From JBBRVW01 sp038246545 (GTDB taxonomy: Bacteria > Actinomycetota > Actinomycetes > JACCUZ01), in the NCBI GenBank assembly GCA_038246545.1, contig JBBRVW010000017.1, positions 20,192 through 84,191 on the forward strand: 64,000 nucleotides of DNA, given 5' to 3'. Position numbers and translations under genes: made by a program. How positions within the stretch are numbered: position 1 is the first letter of the stretch; each line of letters starts with the position of its first letter. Shown here piece after piece: positions 27,687 through 35,813 of the stretch. The notes beneath the pieces were generated by a model that saw only the letters and a list, made by a program, of their open reading frames with translations, was not told the DNA's origin and made no database searches.

Positions 27687-28351
27687 TGCGGGTCGCCATC
27701 GCCGGAGCCGGCAGCGTGGGGCGCTCGGTCGCCCGCGAGCTGCTCGAGAACGGCCACGAGGTCCTGCTCATCGACAAGGATCCCGCGGCCATCAAGCGTC
27801 AGTCGGTGACCGACGCGCAGTGGCTGCTCGCCGACGCCTGCGAGATCACCTCGCTCGAGGAGGCCGGGCTGCACGAGTGCCAGGTGGTCGTCGCGGCGAC
27901 CGGCGACGACAAGGTCAACCTCGTCGTCTCGCTCCTCGCGAAGACCGAGTACGGCGTGCCGCGCACCGTCGCCCGGGTCAGCAACCCCAAGAACGAGTGG
28001 ATGTTCGACGAGGCGTGGGGCGTGGACGTCGCGGTGTCGATGCCGCGGCTGATGACCGCCCTCGTCGAGGAGGCCGTCAGCGTCGGCGACCTGGTGCGGC
28101 TCTTCACCTTCCAGCAGTCGAACACCGACATGCTCGAGCTGACCCTCCCCTCCGACTCACCGGTGGTGGCGACCCGGGTCGGCGACGTCGACTGGCCGCC
28201 GGACACCGCGCTGGTCGCGATCATCCGCGAGGGCCGGCCGATCGCGCCGTCGCCCGACGACCCGCTCGAGGCGGGCGACGAGCTGCTCTTCGTCGCGACG
28301 CCGGACATGGGACCGCAGCTCGAGGAGCTGCTCGCCCCCCACGCCCGCTGA
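27686..28351 (+). CDS. ceoC: TrkA-family potassium uptake regulatory protein (CeoC-like)
   Basis: A second 221-residue RCK protein, parallel to CeoB: MRVAIAGAGSVGRSVARELL with GAGSVG, then VLLIDKDPAAI, and a TrkA-C domain starting at about LELTLPSDSPVVATRVGD. CeoB and CeoC probably form a mixed octameric ring. The same ceoB-ceoC order beside an APC permease and a DUF3159 gene occurs in M. tuberculosis (Rv2690c-Rv2693c), which makes the divergent APC permease the likely partner since no TrkH is encoded here. It ends 12 bases before a very strong hairpin. Confidence 0.92.
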   Translation: MRVAIAGAGSVGRSVARELLENGHEVLLIDKDPAAIKRQSVTDAQWLLADACEITSLEEAGLHECQVVVAATGDDKVNLVVSLLAKTEYGVPRTVARVSNPKNEWMFDEAWGVDVAVSMPRLMTALVEEAVSVGDLVRLFTFQQSNTDMLELTLPSDSPVVATRVGDVDWPPDTALVAIIREGRPIAPSPDDPLEAGDELLFVATPDMGPQLEELLAPHAR

Positions 28352-28363
28352 CCCGGCCGCCGG

Positions 28364-28403
28364 CTGCCCGAGTTGATCACGGTTCCGTGATCAACCCGGG
28401 CAG
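28364..28403. terminator. Bidirectional hairpin between convergent ceoC and DUF3159
   Basis: CTGCCCGAGTTGATCACGG (28364-28382) and CCGTGATCAACCCGGGCAG (28385-28403) pair at 18 of 19 positions around a TT loop, a nearly perfect 40-bp palindrome. It sits between two convergent gene ends, so it can stop transcription from both sides. It has no U-tract. Confidence 0.8.
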
Positions 28404-28481
28404 ACAGTGGCATGCAGGCCACGGTCAGGCCGAGGTGGCCGCGGTAGGGCGCGGCAGGGCCGGGGCAGCGGCGGGCCGATG

Positions 28482-29255
28482 TCAGGACCGGCGCGGCCCC
28501 GACACCTCGTCCAGGTCCTCAGCGGCGGCCGGCTCGGGCTCCGGCTCGTGCTCCGAGGTGGCCTCGACCGCCGGCTCGAAGGCGTGAGCGCCGGTGCGCA
28601 TCGGGGTGCTGTTGCGGCTGAGCAGCCAGGCCATCGCCGCGAGCGAGGCGACCTGCAGCGGCCAGCCGAGAGCGATCTTGGTGACGCCGAGCCAGCCGAC
28701 CTCTCCGGCGAGGTACAGCGGGTACTGCACGGCGACCCGGATGACGCACGGCACGGCCAACAGCCAGGTGAGCCGCGAGCAGAGCCGGACGATCGCCGGG
28801 TCGGTGCGCCACGCGGTGAAGTCGCCGGTCACCGACGCGATCATCAGCCCGACGAGCGGCCAGCGCACCAGGATCGAGAGCACGAAAGCACCGGCGTACG
28901 CCGCGTTGTAGATGATCCCGGGCAGGAAGACGTCCTCGGCCTTGCCGGTCCGTGCGGCGAAGACCGCGGCGATCCCGATGCCGACGAGGCTGTTGACGAC
29001 GAACTGCACGGGTTGCCGCTGCACCACGCGGACGACCAGCAGCACGACCGCGAGGCCGATGCCCAGGGTGAGCGCCAGCCGCAGCTCGTGGCTGATCAGA
29101 AAGGTGAGCGTGAAGCCGAGGGTCGGGACCGCACCCTCGACCATGCCGCGCCGGCCGCCGAGCGCTGCGGAGAGCCGGTGGCGCACGACTTCCTCCACCG
29201 TCGAGGCGTCGACCTGCGTCGTCGTCGCCGCGGCGGCGGCGGGGTTGCTGCTCAC
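28482..29255 (-). CDS. DUF3159 family membrane protein
   Basis: A 257-residue membrane protein of the DUF3159 family (M. tuberculosis Rv2693c type) with about six helices, for example VEGAVPTLGFTLTFLI, LGIGLAVVLLVVRVV and FVLSILVRWPLVGLMI. The family motif WRTDPAIVRLCSRLTWLL is intact. The last 50 residues are an acidic Glu/Pro-rich cytosolic tail (SEHEPEPEPAAAEDL). GTG 29255 overlaps the stop of the OB-fold gene (GTGA, 29252-29255). The function is unknown; the constant neighbourhood with potassium regulators suggests, but does not prove, a link to ion balance. Confidence 0.9.
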   Translation of the reverse strand: MSSNPAAAAATTTQVDASTVEEVVRHRLSAALGGRRGMVEGAVPTLGFTLTFLISHELRLALTLGIGLAVVLLVVRVVQRQPVQFVVNSLVGIGIAAVFAARTGKAEDVFLPGIIYNAAYAGAFVLSILVRWPLVGLMIASVTGDFTAWRTDPAIVRLCSRLTWLLAVPCVIRVAVQYPLYLAGEVGWLGVTKIALGWPLQVASLAAMAWLLSRNSTPMRTGAHAFEPAVEATSEHEPEPEPAAAEDLDEVSGPRRS

Positions 29256-29632
29256 TCGGCCCCGGCCGGCCGCAGCTCGTAGCGGGGGTTGAAGATCACG
29301 GGCTGCTCGTTGTCGCGGGTCACCCGGCCGGTCGCGACGAGCGCGCGGCCCGGCTCGATCCCGGCGATCTGTCGGCGGCCCAGCCACACCAGGTTGATCG
29401 AGCCGCTGCCGTCGTAGAGCTCGGCCACCAGGGCCGGGACCCCGGCGCGCGGCCGCAGCGTCACCGTGCGCAGGGTGCCGGCCACCCGGACCTTCTCGCG
29501 GTCCGGCAGCTCCTTCACGGGGACGGCGCCCATCTCGACGCAACCCTTCTGCAGCTCCGCGGCCTCGTGCTCCTTGGCCGAGGACGCCAGCCGGTTGACG
29601 GCGCGCTTGAGGACTCCCGGGTGCTGACCCAT
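29252..29632 (-). CDS. OB-fold nucleic acid binding domain protein
   Basis: A 126-residue protein whose second half is a small OB fold of the tRNA-anti type: REKVRVAGTLRTVTLRP, PALVAELYDGSGSINLVWLG and RALVATGRVTRDNEQPVIFN. The first 45 residues are helical (LKRAVNRLASSAKEHEAAELQKG). It corresponds to Rv2694c in M. tuberculosis. ATG 29632 has GGAGG 5 bases upstream and TACCCT (29644-29639) 6 bases upstream, so either leadered or leaderless initiation is possible. It is coupled to DUF3159. The nucleic acid it binds is not known. Confidence 0.9.
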   Translation of the reverse strand: MGQHPGVLKRAVNRLASSAKEHEAAELQKGCVEMGAVPVKELPDREKVRVAGTLRTVTLRPRAGVPALVAELYDGSGSINLVWLGRRQIAGIEPGRALVATGRVTRDNEQPVIFNPRYELRPAGAE

Positions 29633-29699
29633 GCCTCCAGGGTAGGCCCCGCGACCGCCGGCGCGGGCGGTGCCGCGCAGGTGTCCCCCGGTCGGCGGG

Positions 29700-30497
29700 T
29701 CAGTGGATCTCGGTGATCTCCGGACCGCGCTCGAACGGCTTGAGGTCGGCCGCCGAACCGGCTCCCGGCGACTCGGGCTCCGCGAGCTCCTCAGCGGGGT
29801 CGGACGCCGACGGCGGCAGTCGCAGCGGGATGGGGTCGCGGGGGGCCATCGGGTCGGCGCCACGCACCACGATGACGTCGCGGAACAGCGCGACCAGCTC
29901 AGCGTCAACGCCGGGGTCGACGGCGGCCTGGCCGGTGACGACGCCCCGCAGGAACCAGCGCGGGCCGTCGACTCCGACGAAACGGGCCGGCTGCACCTGC
30001 TGGCTGCCGTCACCCGCCCGTACCGGGACGCGGGTCCGCAGCTCGGTGCCGAGCGGCCCCTCCACCTCGTCGACCGTCCCGCCCTGCTGGGTGATGCCGG
30101 ACCGGATCTCGGTGCGCACGTCGTCCCAGATGCCCTCGCTGCGCGGCGCGGCAAACGGCTGAACCTGCAGGGCGCTGTCGCCGAGCACGAGGGTGACGGC
30201 GACCACCTCGCTGGTCTCCTGGTCCGCCTCGATGCGCACCTCGAGCCCGGGCCGGCCGGGCAGCCACAGACCGCCCAGGTCCACCCGGGCGCCGCCCCCC
30301 GAGGGGTCGTCGACCTCCGTCACGTCGTGCGGGCCTCCGCGCCGGTCGCCCCGGGCGGGTGCCGCCGCGGCCGATGCCGACGCCAGCTCCTCGTCGCCGT
30401 CGGGCTCGTCACCGTGCGGGCCGTCGGTGGCCGGATCGTTGCCGGTCAGGTCGCCGTCTGCGCCGTCCTGCTGGCGCTTCTTCCGGAACACGTTCAC
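29700..30497 (-). CDS. DUF3710 domain-containing protein
   Basis: A 265-residue protein of the DUF3710 family (Rv2696c type). After a basic start NVFRKKRQQDG come about 60 low-complexity Asp/Gly/Ala residues. The conserved core starts ARVDLGGLWLPGRPGLEVRI and holds GIWDDVRTEIRSGI, QPARFVGVDGPRWFLRGVV and VVVRGADPMAPRDPIPLRLP-type strings. GTG 30497 overlaps the dut stop (GTGA, 30494-30497), so it is translated with dut. The function is unknown and no membrane segment is present. Confidence 0.9.
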   Translation of the reverse strand: MNVFRKKRQQDGADGDLTGNDPATDGPHGDEPDGDEELASASAAAAPARGDRRGGPHDVTEVDDPSGGGARVDLGGLWLPGRPGLEVRIEADQETSEVVAVTLVLGDSALQVQPFAAPRSEGIWDDVRTEIRSGITQQGGTVDEVEGPLGTELRTRVPVRAGDGSQQVQPARFVGVDGPRWFLRGVVTGQAAVDPGVDAELVALFRDVIVVRGADPMAPRDPIPLRLPPSASDPAEELAEPESPGAGSAADLKPFERGPEITEIH

Positions 30498-31021
30498 ACC
30501 TCGGTCTCGATGGTCTGGTCGGTGGGGGTGACGGCCGCTGCGAAGCCACCGGTCGAGCCGTGTCCGCGCTCGCCGCGCGCCGAGCCCGGCAGCCGCTCGA
30601 CCTCGTGGAAGCGCGCCGTCTCGACGCGCTGCACCACGAGCTGGGCGATCCGGTCGCCGCGCCGCAGCCGCACCACGTCGTCGGTGTCGTGGTTGACGAG
30701 CAGCACCTTGATCTCGCCGCGGTAGCCGGCGTCCACGGTGCCGGGCGCGTTGACGATGCCGACGCCGAGCTTGTGCGCGAGGCCCGAGCGCGGGTGGACG
30801 AAGGCGGCGTAGCCACGCGGCAACGCGATCGCCAGGCCGGTGGGCACCATGGCCCGCTGACCCGGTGCCAGCTCGACGTCCTCCGCCGCGACGAGGTCCG
30901 CCCCGGCGTCGCCGGGGTGGGAGTACGCCGGCAGGGGCAGGTCCGGGTCGAGCCGCCGGACCAGCACCTCGACCGGCTTCTCGCCCGGCCACGCGCCGGC
31001 GGCAGTGTCGCGCTGGGTCAC
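30494..31021 (-). CDS. dut: dUTP diphosphatase
   Basis: A 175-residue trimeric dUTPase that hydrolyses dUTP to dUMP and pyrophosphate, keeping uracil out of DNA and feeding thymidylate synthesis. All five motifs are visible: HPGDAGADL, HPRSGLAHKLG, NAPGTVDAGYRGEIKV, GDRIAQLVVQ and ARGERGHGSTGGF. The GTG start at 31021 follows TAGGGT (31034-31029) by 7 bases, so the mRNA is likely leaderless. The amino terminus is about 15 residues longer than in E. coli, and the tail after the fifth motif is also longer, as in other actinobacteria. Confidence 0.96.
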   Translation of the reverse strand: MTQRDTAAGAWPGEKPVEVLVRRLDPDLPLPAYSHPGDAGADLVAAEDVELAPGQRAMVPTGLAIALPRGYAAFVHPRSGLAHKLGVGIVNAPGTVDAGYRGEIKVLLVNHDTDDVVRLRRGDRIAQLVVQRVETARFHEVERLPGSARGERGHGSTGGFAAAVTPTDQTIETEV

Positions 31022-31056
31022 GGCGGCGACCCTACCCCGGTCGCCGCGGGGGCCGG

Positions 31057-32712
31057 TCAGCCGAACAGGGTCCGCTCGACGAGGCCGATCGGCATCCGTC
31101 CCGACCCGCCCGCCAGGTCGTGGAACTCACGCAACGACCCGCGCCCCTCGGTCTCCCAGCGCTCGCGCATGCGGGCGATCTCCAGGGCACCGGTGAGATA
31201 GGACGAGGCCTGGGTCGGCCAGGCGCAGTAGCGCAGCACCTCGGCTGCGGCGGTCTCGCGCGACAGAGAGGTCTTCGTGGCCATGAACTCGGTGGCCTCC
31301 TCGATGGTCATCTCACCGAGGTGCAGGGACGTGTCGACGATGATTCGCGCCGCCCGGAACAGCCGGAAATCCCTCTGGCACAGCTCCTGTTCCGGGGTCC
31401 GGAAGAAGCCCTGCTCACGCAGCAGGTCCTCGGTGTAGAGACCCCAGCCCTCGACGAAGTACGCCGACCCGAGCACGAACCGCAGCGGGCGGGCCCTGCC
31501 CTGTGCCGCGTTCCACGACAGCCAGGCCAGGTGCCAGTGGTGGCCAGGGTAGGCCTCGTGGACGGCGATCGACCAGGCGCCGTGGTTGTTGTTCGTGGCC
31601 AGCCGGGCGTCCACCTGCTCCTGGGTGGCGCCGTCCGGCGGGTACGGGACGAAGAAGTGCCCGACTCCGGTGGTGGACCCGGCGGGAGCGAACGGCGGGG
31701 GCGCCATGTAGTGCGCGACCGCGAGCATCGCGCGGCTGAACGGCGCAGACGGCACGACCTCGCAGTGCTCCCCCTCGGGCAGGGTGACCAGCTCGTACTC
31801 GACGCAGAACGCGCGGGCGGCGTCCGTGGCCTCGCGGTACAGGGCGAGCATCGCCTCCGGGGTGGCCGGGTGGTCATCGTTGAAGCTCTTGACGACGGAG
31901 ATGAAGTCGTCGGTGCCCCGCAGGTCCCGGGCCCGCCGGGTCATGTCGGCGGCGAGGTCGTCGTAGGCGGCCTGGCCCTTGTCGCGCAGCTCGCGGGTGC
32001 CGTAGCCGAGTCCTTCGGCATCGAGCAGCAGAGCGTCGTAGCGCTGCTCGCCGACGGCCCACTCGCCGGTCGCCTTCTCCACCAGCGACTGCACGTGCTC
32101 GCCGAAGCGCTCGTACGCCGCCGCCGCGAGTTCGCCGGCCTCACGGACCAGGTCGGCGGACGCCTCGCCGGTGAACTCGTCGGCCACGGAGCGGGCGTAG
32201 GCCGCACCCGCACCGATCTGCCCCAGCGCCCGGGTCAGCAGGGCGGGGTGGGCCAGCGCCGGGTCGAGGTTGGCTGCTCCCTGCTCGAGCAGGACAGGGG
32301 TCGCGCGCAACCGCGCCGCCACCGCCTCCGCCAGCTCGTCTTCGCCGCGCAGCCGGTGGGTGAGCAGGATGAAGACCGAGCTCAGCGCGGCGCCGGCGTA
32401 GTGGTCGGGGCTGCGCCGCCAGTCGGCCCAGTCGCGCATGTGGGCGCGACCGGCCAGCACCATCAGCGCCAGGTCCCGGTCGATGCGCTCGTCGTCGCTC
32501 AGCTCGCCGTCGTCGAGGCCGCGCAGCCGCTCGACCCAGGCATCTTCGGCGCGCTCTCTCGCGGCGATGCCCGCGGCCGACATGTCCGGCAGCGCCCCGT
32601 CGTGCTCGGTGAGCCCGAGCACGGTGCCCAGCAGCGGGTCGGCGGCGCACTGGTCGGCGACCAGCTCGGCCGCGAGGGCATCGAAGGGGCGGTCGCCCGT
32701 GGGGATCGGCAT
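31057..32712 (-). CDS. DUF885 family protein (M1-like zinc metallopeptidase)
   Basis: A 551-residue soluble protein of the DUF885 family, thought to be zincin-type peptidases. The metal motif is HEAYPGHHWH near residue 385 and the downstream glutamate lies in YFVEGWGLYTEDLL. The amino-terminal half is helical. TACGGT (32724-32719) lies 6 bases before ATG 32712, so this ATG is preferred to GTG 32721. The gene is not part of the corresponding M. tuberculosis block between dut and DUF3093, so it is a lineage-specific insertion. Its substrate is not known. Confidence 0.88.
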   Translation of the reverse strand: MPIPTGDRPFDALAAELVADQCAADPLLGTVLGLTEHDGALPDMSAAGIAARERAEDAWVERLRGLDDGELSDDERIDRDLALMVLAGRAHMRDWADWRRSPDHYAGAALSSVFILLTHRLRGEDELAEAVAARLRATPVLLEQGAANLDPALAHPALLTRALGQIGAGAAYARSVADEFTGEASADLVREAGELAAAAYERFGEHVQSLVEKATGEWAVGEQRYDALLLDAEGLGYGTRELRDKGQAAYDDLAADMTRRARDLRGTDDFISVVKSFNDDHPATPEAMLALYREATDAARAFCVEYELVTLPEGEHCEVVPSAPFSRAMLAVAHYMAPPPFAPAGSTTGVGHFFVPYPPDGATQEQVDARLATNNNHGAWSIAVHEAYPGHHWHLAWLSWNAAQGRARPLRFVLGSAYFVEGWGLYTEDLLREQGFFRTPEQELCQRDFRLFRAARIIVDTSLHLGEMTIEEATEFMATKTSLSRETAAAEVLRYCAWPTQASSYLTGALEIARMRERWETEGRGSLREFHDLAGGSGRMPIGLVERTLFG

Positions 32713-32773
32713 GCCCGGCACCGTAGCCGAGCGCGGGGACCCGGCCCGGCGGGCCGCGTGCGACGCTGGTCGG

Positions 32774-33238
32774 GTGACGAGCGGCGCGGTCCCGACGGTG
32801 ACCTACGACGAGCGGCTGACCGCTCCCGTCGCGCTCTGGGCGGGTGCATGGTTCGGGTCCTTCATGCTCGGCGTCGTCGTCTCCGCAGCGCTCGGGCCCG
32901 GCCCCGGTCTCGGCGCCATGCTCGTCCCCGGTGTCCTGCTGACCGTCCTGCTCCGGTCCGCGGCGGCGCCGGTGCGGGTCGTCGGCGGTGAGCTGGTGGC
33001 CGGCACCGCACGGATCGACGTGGTCCTGCTGGGACCGGTGCGGGTGCTCGACCCGGCCGCCGCCCGGCAGGTCCGCGGGCCGATGTCCGACCCGGCGGCG
33101 TTCCACCTCATCCGCGGCTGGGTCCCCGCCGGCGTCCAGGCCGCGGTGCTCGACCCCGCCGACCCGGCGCCGTACTGGTTCGTCGCGAGCCGGCGCCCCG
33201 CCGAGCTCGCCACCGCCATCGAGGCCGCCCGCGGGTAG
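32774..33238 (+). CDS. DUF3093 domain-containing membrane protein
   Basis: A 154-residue protein (Rv2698 type) with two amino-terminal helices (VALWAGAWFGSFMLGVVVS and LGAMLVPGVLLTVLL) and a small beta-rich domain outside the membrane. Family strings are YDERLTAPVALW, GELVAGTARIDV and YWFVASRRPAELATAIEAA. The GTG start at 32774 is placed by the family start. It is divergent from the DUF885 gene and follows the conserved dut-DUF3093-DUF4193 order. No activity is known. Confidence 0.9.
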   Translation: MTSGAVPTVTYDERLTAPVALWAGAWFGSFMLGVVVSAALGPGPGLGAMLVPGVLLTVLLRSAAAPVRVVGGELVAGTARIDVVLLGPVRVLDPAAARQVRGPMSDPAAFHLIRGWVPAGVQAAVLDPADPAPYWFVASRRPAELATAIEAARG

Positions 33239-33313
33239 CCGACCGAACTGGACCGGCTCCGCCGGGCGTTCCGCGCCACCTGGCCGGTCGACTTCGCGGG
33301 CAGGGCGGCCGGC

Positions 33314-34123
33314 TCAGCGGTCGACGGTCTCGCCGCGGACGGTGCGGCCGGAGCGCTTGCGTCGCAGGTCGTCGCGGACCTCCTCGCCGAGGCGGCGGGT
33401 CTCGCGGTGGTTGACCAGGCTGCCGGCGACGGCGCCGCTCATCATCGGTCCGAGGGTGGTGAGGTTGCGTCCGGCGCGACGGACCAGGCGTTTGCGCAGC
33501 GCGCGCTTGGCGGTGGCGCCGAGCGAGACCCGGAGGGCTGCGGGCGAGAGCGGGTCGATCCCCCGGCGCTCGGTCCAGGCGATCAGGTAGGACTGCGTCC
33601 GGGAGCGGCGCGACCCGGTGGCCGGCAGCCCGTACACCTCGTGCAGCTCGGCGATCAGCTTCACCTCGGCGGCCGCCACCAGCAGCGTCTCGGCCGCGAT
33701 CTGCGCCGGAGCGGTGAGCAGTGTCGGTGGTGCGGTGAACTCGACGGCGGCCAGCGCACCACCGGCGGCACCGACGGCACCGGTGGTCTTGGCCGCGCCG
33801 GAGATCAGCGCCTGGGCGAGATCGTCGTCGGACAGGCCGGGGTGGTGGGCGCGCAGGGTCGCGGCGTCCCGGACCGGGATGCGCGGGGCGGTCTCCAGGA
33901 AGACGTCCGCGAGCCAGCTGCCTCCGAGGACGGACGCTCGGCCCGCCTTCTTCGCCGAACCGGCGAGCGCCCTGGTGAGCCGTCCCACGTCACGGGCCCG
34001 CTCGCGACGAGAGGCGCCGGCGTCGTCGGACCGCCCGGTGATCCGGGCGACGAGGTCGCCGACGCCTTCGTGGTCACCTGCAGGTGACAGGTTGCTGGTG
34101 TCGTCGTTCGGTCGCTGACTCAT
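33314..34123 (-). CDS. Conserved hypothetical protein
   Basis: A 269-residue protein with a charged amino terminus (DLVARITGRSDDAGASRRER), a central stretch of Ala/Gly-rich helices (TTGAVGAAGGALAAVEF, LLTAPAQIAAETLLVAAAE) that could associate with membranes, and a basic carboxy terminus (RKRLVRRAGRNLTTLGP, VNHRETRRLGEEVRDDL). It looks weakly like EcsC-type helical proteins, but I would not assign it. The start at 34123 is the first of the open frame. It lies between DUF3093 and DUF4193 and is of normal codon use. Confidence 0.7.
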   Translation of the reverse strand: MSQRPNDDTSNLSPAGDHEGVGDLVARITGRSDDAGASRRERARDVGRLTRALAGSAKKAGRASVLGGSWLADVFLETAPRIPVRDAATLRAHHPGLSDDDLAQALISGAAKTTGAVGAAGGALAAVEFTAPPTLLTAPAQIAAETLLVAAAEVKLIAELHEVYGLPATGSRRSRTQSYLIAWTERRGIDPLSPAALRVSLGATAKRALRKRLVRRAGRNLTTLGPMMSGAVAGSLVNHRETRRLGEEVRDDLRRKRSGRTVRGETVDR

Positions 34124-34151
34124 GTCGTGAGCCTGCCCCGCGTCGATGGCC

Positions 34152-34451
34152 TTAGGCCGCGCACTCCTTGCAGATCAGCTGTCCCTTGACTTCCTTGGCC
34201 AGCTGGCTGCGGTGGTGCACGAGGAAGCAGCGCGAGCAGGTGAACTCGTCTGCCTGGCGCGGGAGGACCCGCACCGAGAGCTCCTCGTTGGACAGATCTG
34301 CGCCGGGCAGCTCGAGGGACTCGGCCAGGTCGGTCTCGTCCACGTCCACAGCGCTCGCGGACTTGTCCTGTCGGCGTGCCTTCAGCTCCTCGAGACTGTC
34401 CTCGGACATCTCGTCATCGGTCTTGCGGGGCGAGTCGTAATCGGTCGCCAT
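34152..34451 (-). CDS. DUF4193 family protein
   Basis: A 99-residue protein of the actinobacterial DUF4193 family (Rv2699c type). The amino-terminal half is acidic and disordered-looking (MATDYDSPRKTDDEMSEDS). The carboxy-terminal half holds a zinc-ribbon-like pair, CSRC and CKEC, around the stretch FLVHHRSQLAKEVKG. Small size, acidic tail and zinc ribbon suggest a nucleic-acid- or RNA-polymerase-associated protein, but no function is established. ATG 34451 begins the conserved family sequence. Confidence 0.93.
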   Translation of the reverse strand: MATDYDSPRKTDDEMSEDSLEELKARRQDKSASAVDVDETDLAESLELPGADLSNEELSVRVLPRQADEFTCSRCFLVHHRSQLAKEVKGQLICKECAA

Positions 34452-34806
34452 GGTGGAGAAGTCACCCCAGATGCTCGTACGTGTGGTGGTGTTGCGGGCG
34501 GTGTAACGCACGACCGCGCCGGTTTGTGCCCGGTGGCGCCACCCGGTTGCGCCGGTCCCGCGCCAGGGGCCACGCCCGCAGCGCGAGCGCGGAGACTAGC
34601 GGATCGCCGCCGTTCCCGCTGCCGGCGGTCCAGGGCGTGGCCACCAGGCACGACCGGGCGGCAGGTGAGTTCACGCAGTATTCACCCGGACAGCGTCCAC
34701 GGGTAGGTGACGCCCCTCACGATCATGGTGTTTCCAGGCTCCGGAGCCCAGGGTAGAGACCCCGCAGCTTCTCCGGATGTCCTCCGGCGGTGAGAGGGTG
34801 ACCAGC
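34452..34806. other. Gene-free interval upstream of DUF4193
   Basis: I find no coding frame with a start signal or family pattern. The interval presumably carries the divergent promoters of DUF4193 and of the 52-residue protein. The only structure I see is a 12-bp perfect palindrome GGCTCCGGAGCC at 34737-34748. Confidence 0.5.
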
Positions 34807-34965
34807 ATGAGCGTGTTCCATCAGGAGATCCAGCTCCGCCTGGAGTCAGCCACCCAGTCCCTCCACGAGGCCGAGCGTGACGGCGACGACTACCTGGCGC
34901 AGGTCCGGCTCGGCGAGATCGAGTCGCTGACCCGGCTCGCCCAGGAGCACGACGCCGTCGCCTGA
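34807..34965 (+). CDS. Small conserved coiled-coil-like protein
   Basis: A 52-residue protein, MSVFHQEIQLRLESATQSLH followed by EAERDGDDYLAQVRLGEIES and a short tail. It is a single amphipathic helix pair with heptad-like leucines and many acidic residues. The lack of low-complexity GC coding bias and a GAGAGGG about 15 bases upstream support a real gene; similar short proteins occur at this place in other actinobacteria. No function is known. Confidence 0.65.
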   Translation: MSVFHQEIQLRLESATQSLHEAERDGDDYLAQVRLGEIESLTRLAQEHDAVA

Positions 34966-34992
34966 CGGCACCGCGTCGCGCGGCGGTTCCCT

Positions 34993-35811
34993 TCAGGCGA
35001 GCGGGTCGCTGTCGGCGTCCCACGACTCGAGCAGGCCGAGCAGCTCGCCCACCAGCGGCTCCCGGCCCGCCACCACGAGGCGCTCACCCGCCGCCCTCCC
35101 GTGCAGTCCGGTGACCCGGGCGCCGGCCTCCTCCGCCACGAGACCGCCAGCGGCGAGGTCCCACGGCTTGAGGCCCTGCTCGTAGTACCCGTCGACCCGG
35201 CCGGTCGCCACCGCACAGAGGTCGAGCGACGCCGCGCCGATCCGGCGCACGTCCCGGACCCTCGGCAGCAGGGCGCTCAGCAGCTCCGCCTGCCGCGCCC
35301 GCCGCCGCGGGTCGTAGCCGAAGCCGGTGGCGAGCAGCGCCAGGTCCAGGGACGGGACGGCGACCGCGGGCAGTGCGGTGCCGTCGAGCCAGGCGCCGTG
35401 GCCGCGGGCCGCGGTCCAGACCTCACCGACGGCCGGGTTCACCACGGCGCCTGCGACCACCCGGCCGTCGCGGCTGGCGGCGATGCTCACGGCGTACGCC
35501 GGGATCTCGTAGAGGTAGTTGACCGTGCCGTCGATCGGGTCGACGACCCATCGGACACCGCTGGTGCCGTCCCGAGCGCCGCCCTCCTCGCCGAGGAAGC
35601 CGTCGTCGGGACGGGCAGCGTTGAGCCGGTCGAGGATCAGCTGCTCGGACCGGGTGTCCATCTCGGTGACGATGTCCGTGCTCGTCGTCTTGGTGTCCGA
35701 GACACCGAGACCCCGGGGACGCTGCTCGACGACGAGGCGGCCGGCCTCGCGGGCCACCCGCTCCGCCAGCTCCATCAGCGCGCGCGGGTCGTCGGCGGCG
35801 TTCGGCGTCAT
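34993..35811 (-). CDS. suhB: Inositol monophosphatase family protein SuhB
   Basis: A 272-residue magnesium-dependent phosphatase that dephosphorylates inositol 1-phosphate; in actinobacteria the product feeds phosphatidylinositol and mycothiol. Metal-binding motifs are seen as LGEEGG (second glutamate ligand), WVVDPIDGTVNYLY and KPWDLAAGGLVAEEAGA. ATG 35811 lies 2 bases after the hemH stop, so the two are co-transcribed; a GTG at 35817 is an alternative start. The position matches M. tuberculosis suhB (Rv2701c). Confidence 0.94.
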   Translation of the reverse strand: MTPNAADDPRALMELAERVAREAGRLVVEQRPRGLGVSDTKTTSTDIVTEMDTRSEQLILDRLNAARPDDGFLGEEGGARDGTSGVRWVVDPIDGTVNYLYEIPAYAVSIAASRDGRVVAGAVVNPAVGEVWTAARGHGAWLDGTALPAVAVPSLDLALLATGFGYDPRRRARQAELLSALLPRVRDVRRIGAASLDLCAVATGRVDGYYEQGLKPWDLAAGGLVAEEAGARVTGLHGRAAGERLVVAGREPLVGELLGLLESWDADSDPLA

Positions 35812-35813
35812 GC

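Noticed and set aside
30865..32991. A 708-codon plus-strand open frame
   Set aside because: It lies opposite dut and the DUF885 gene, both with clear motifs; it shows no domain.
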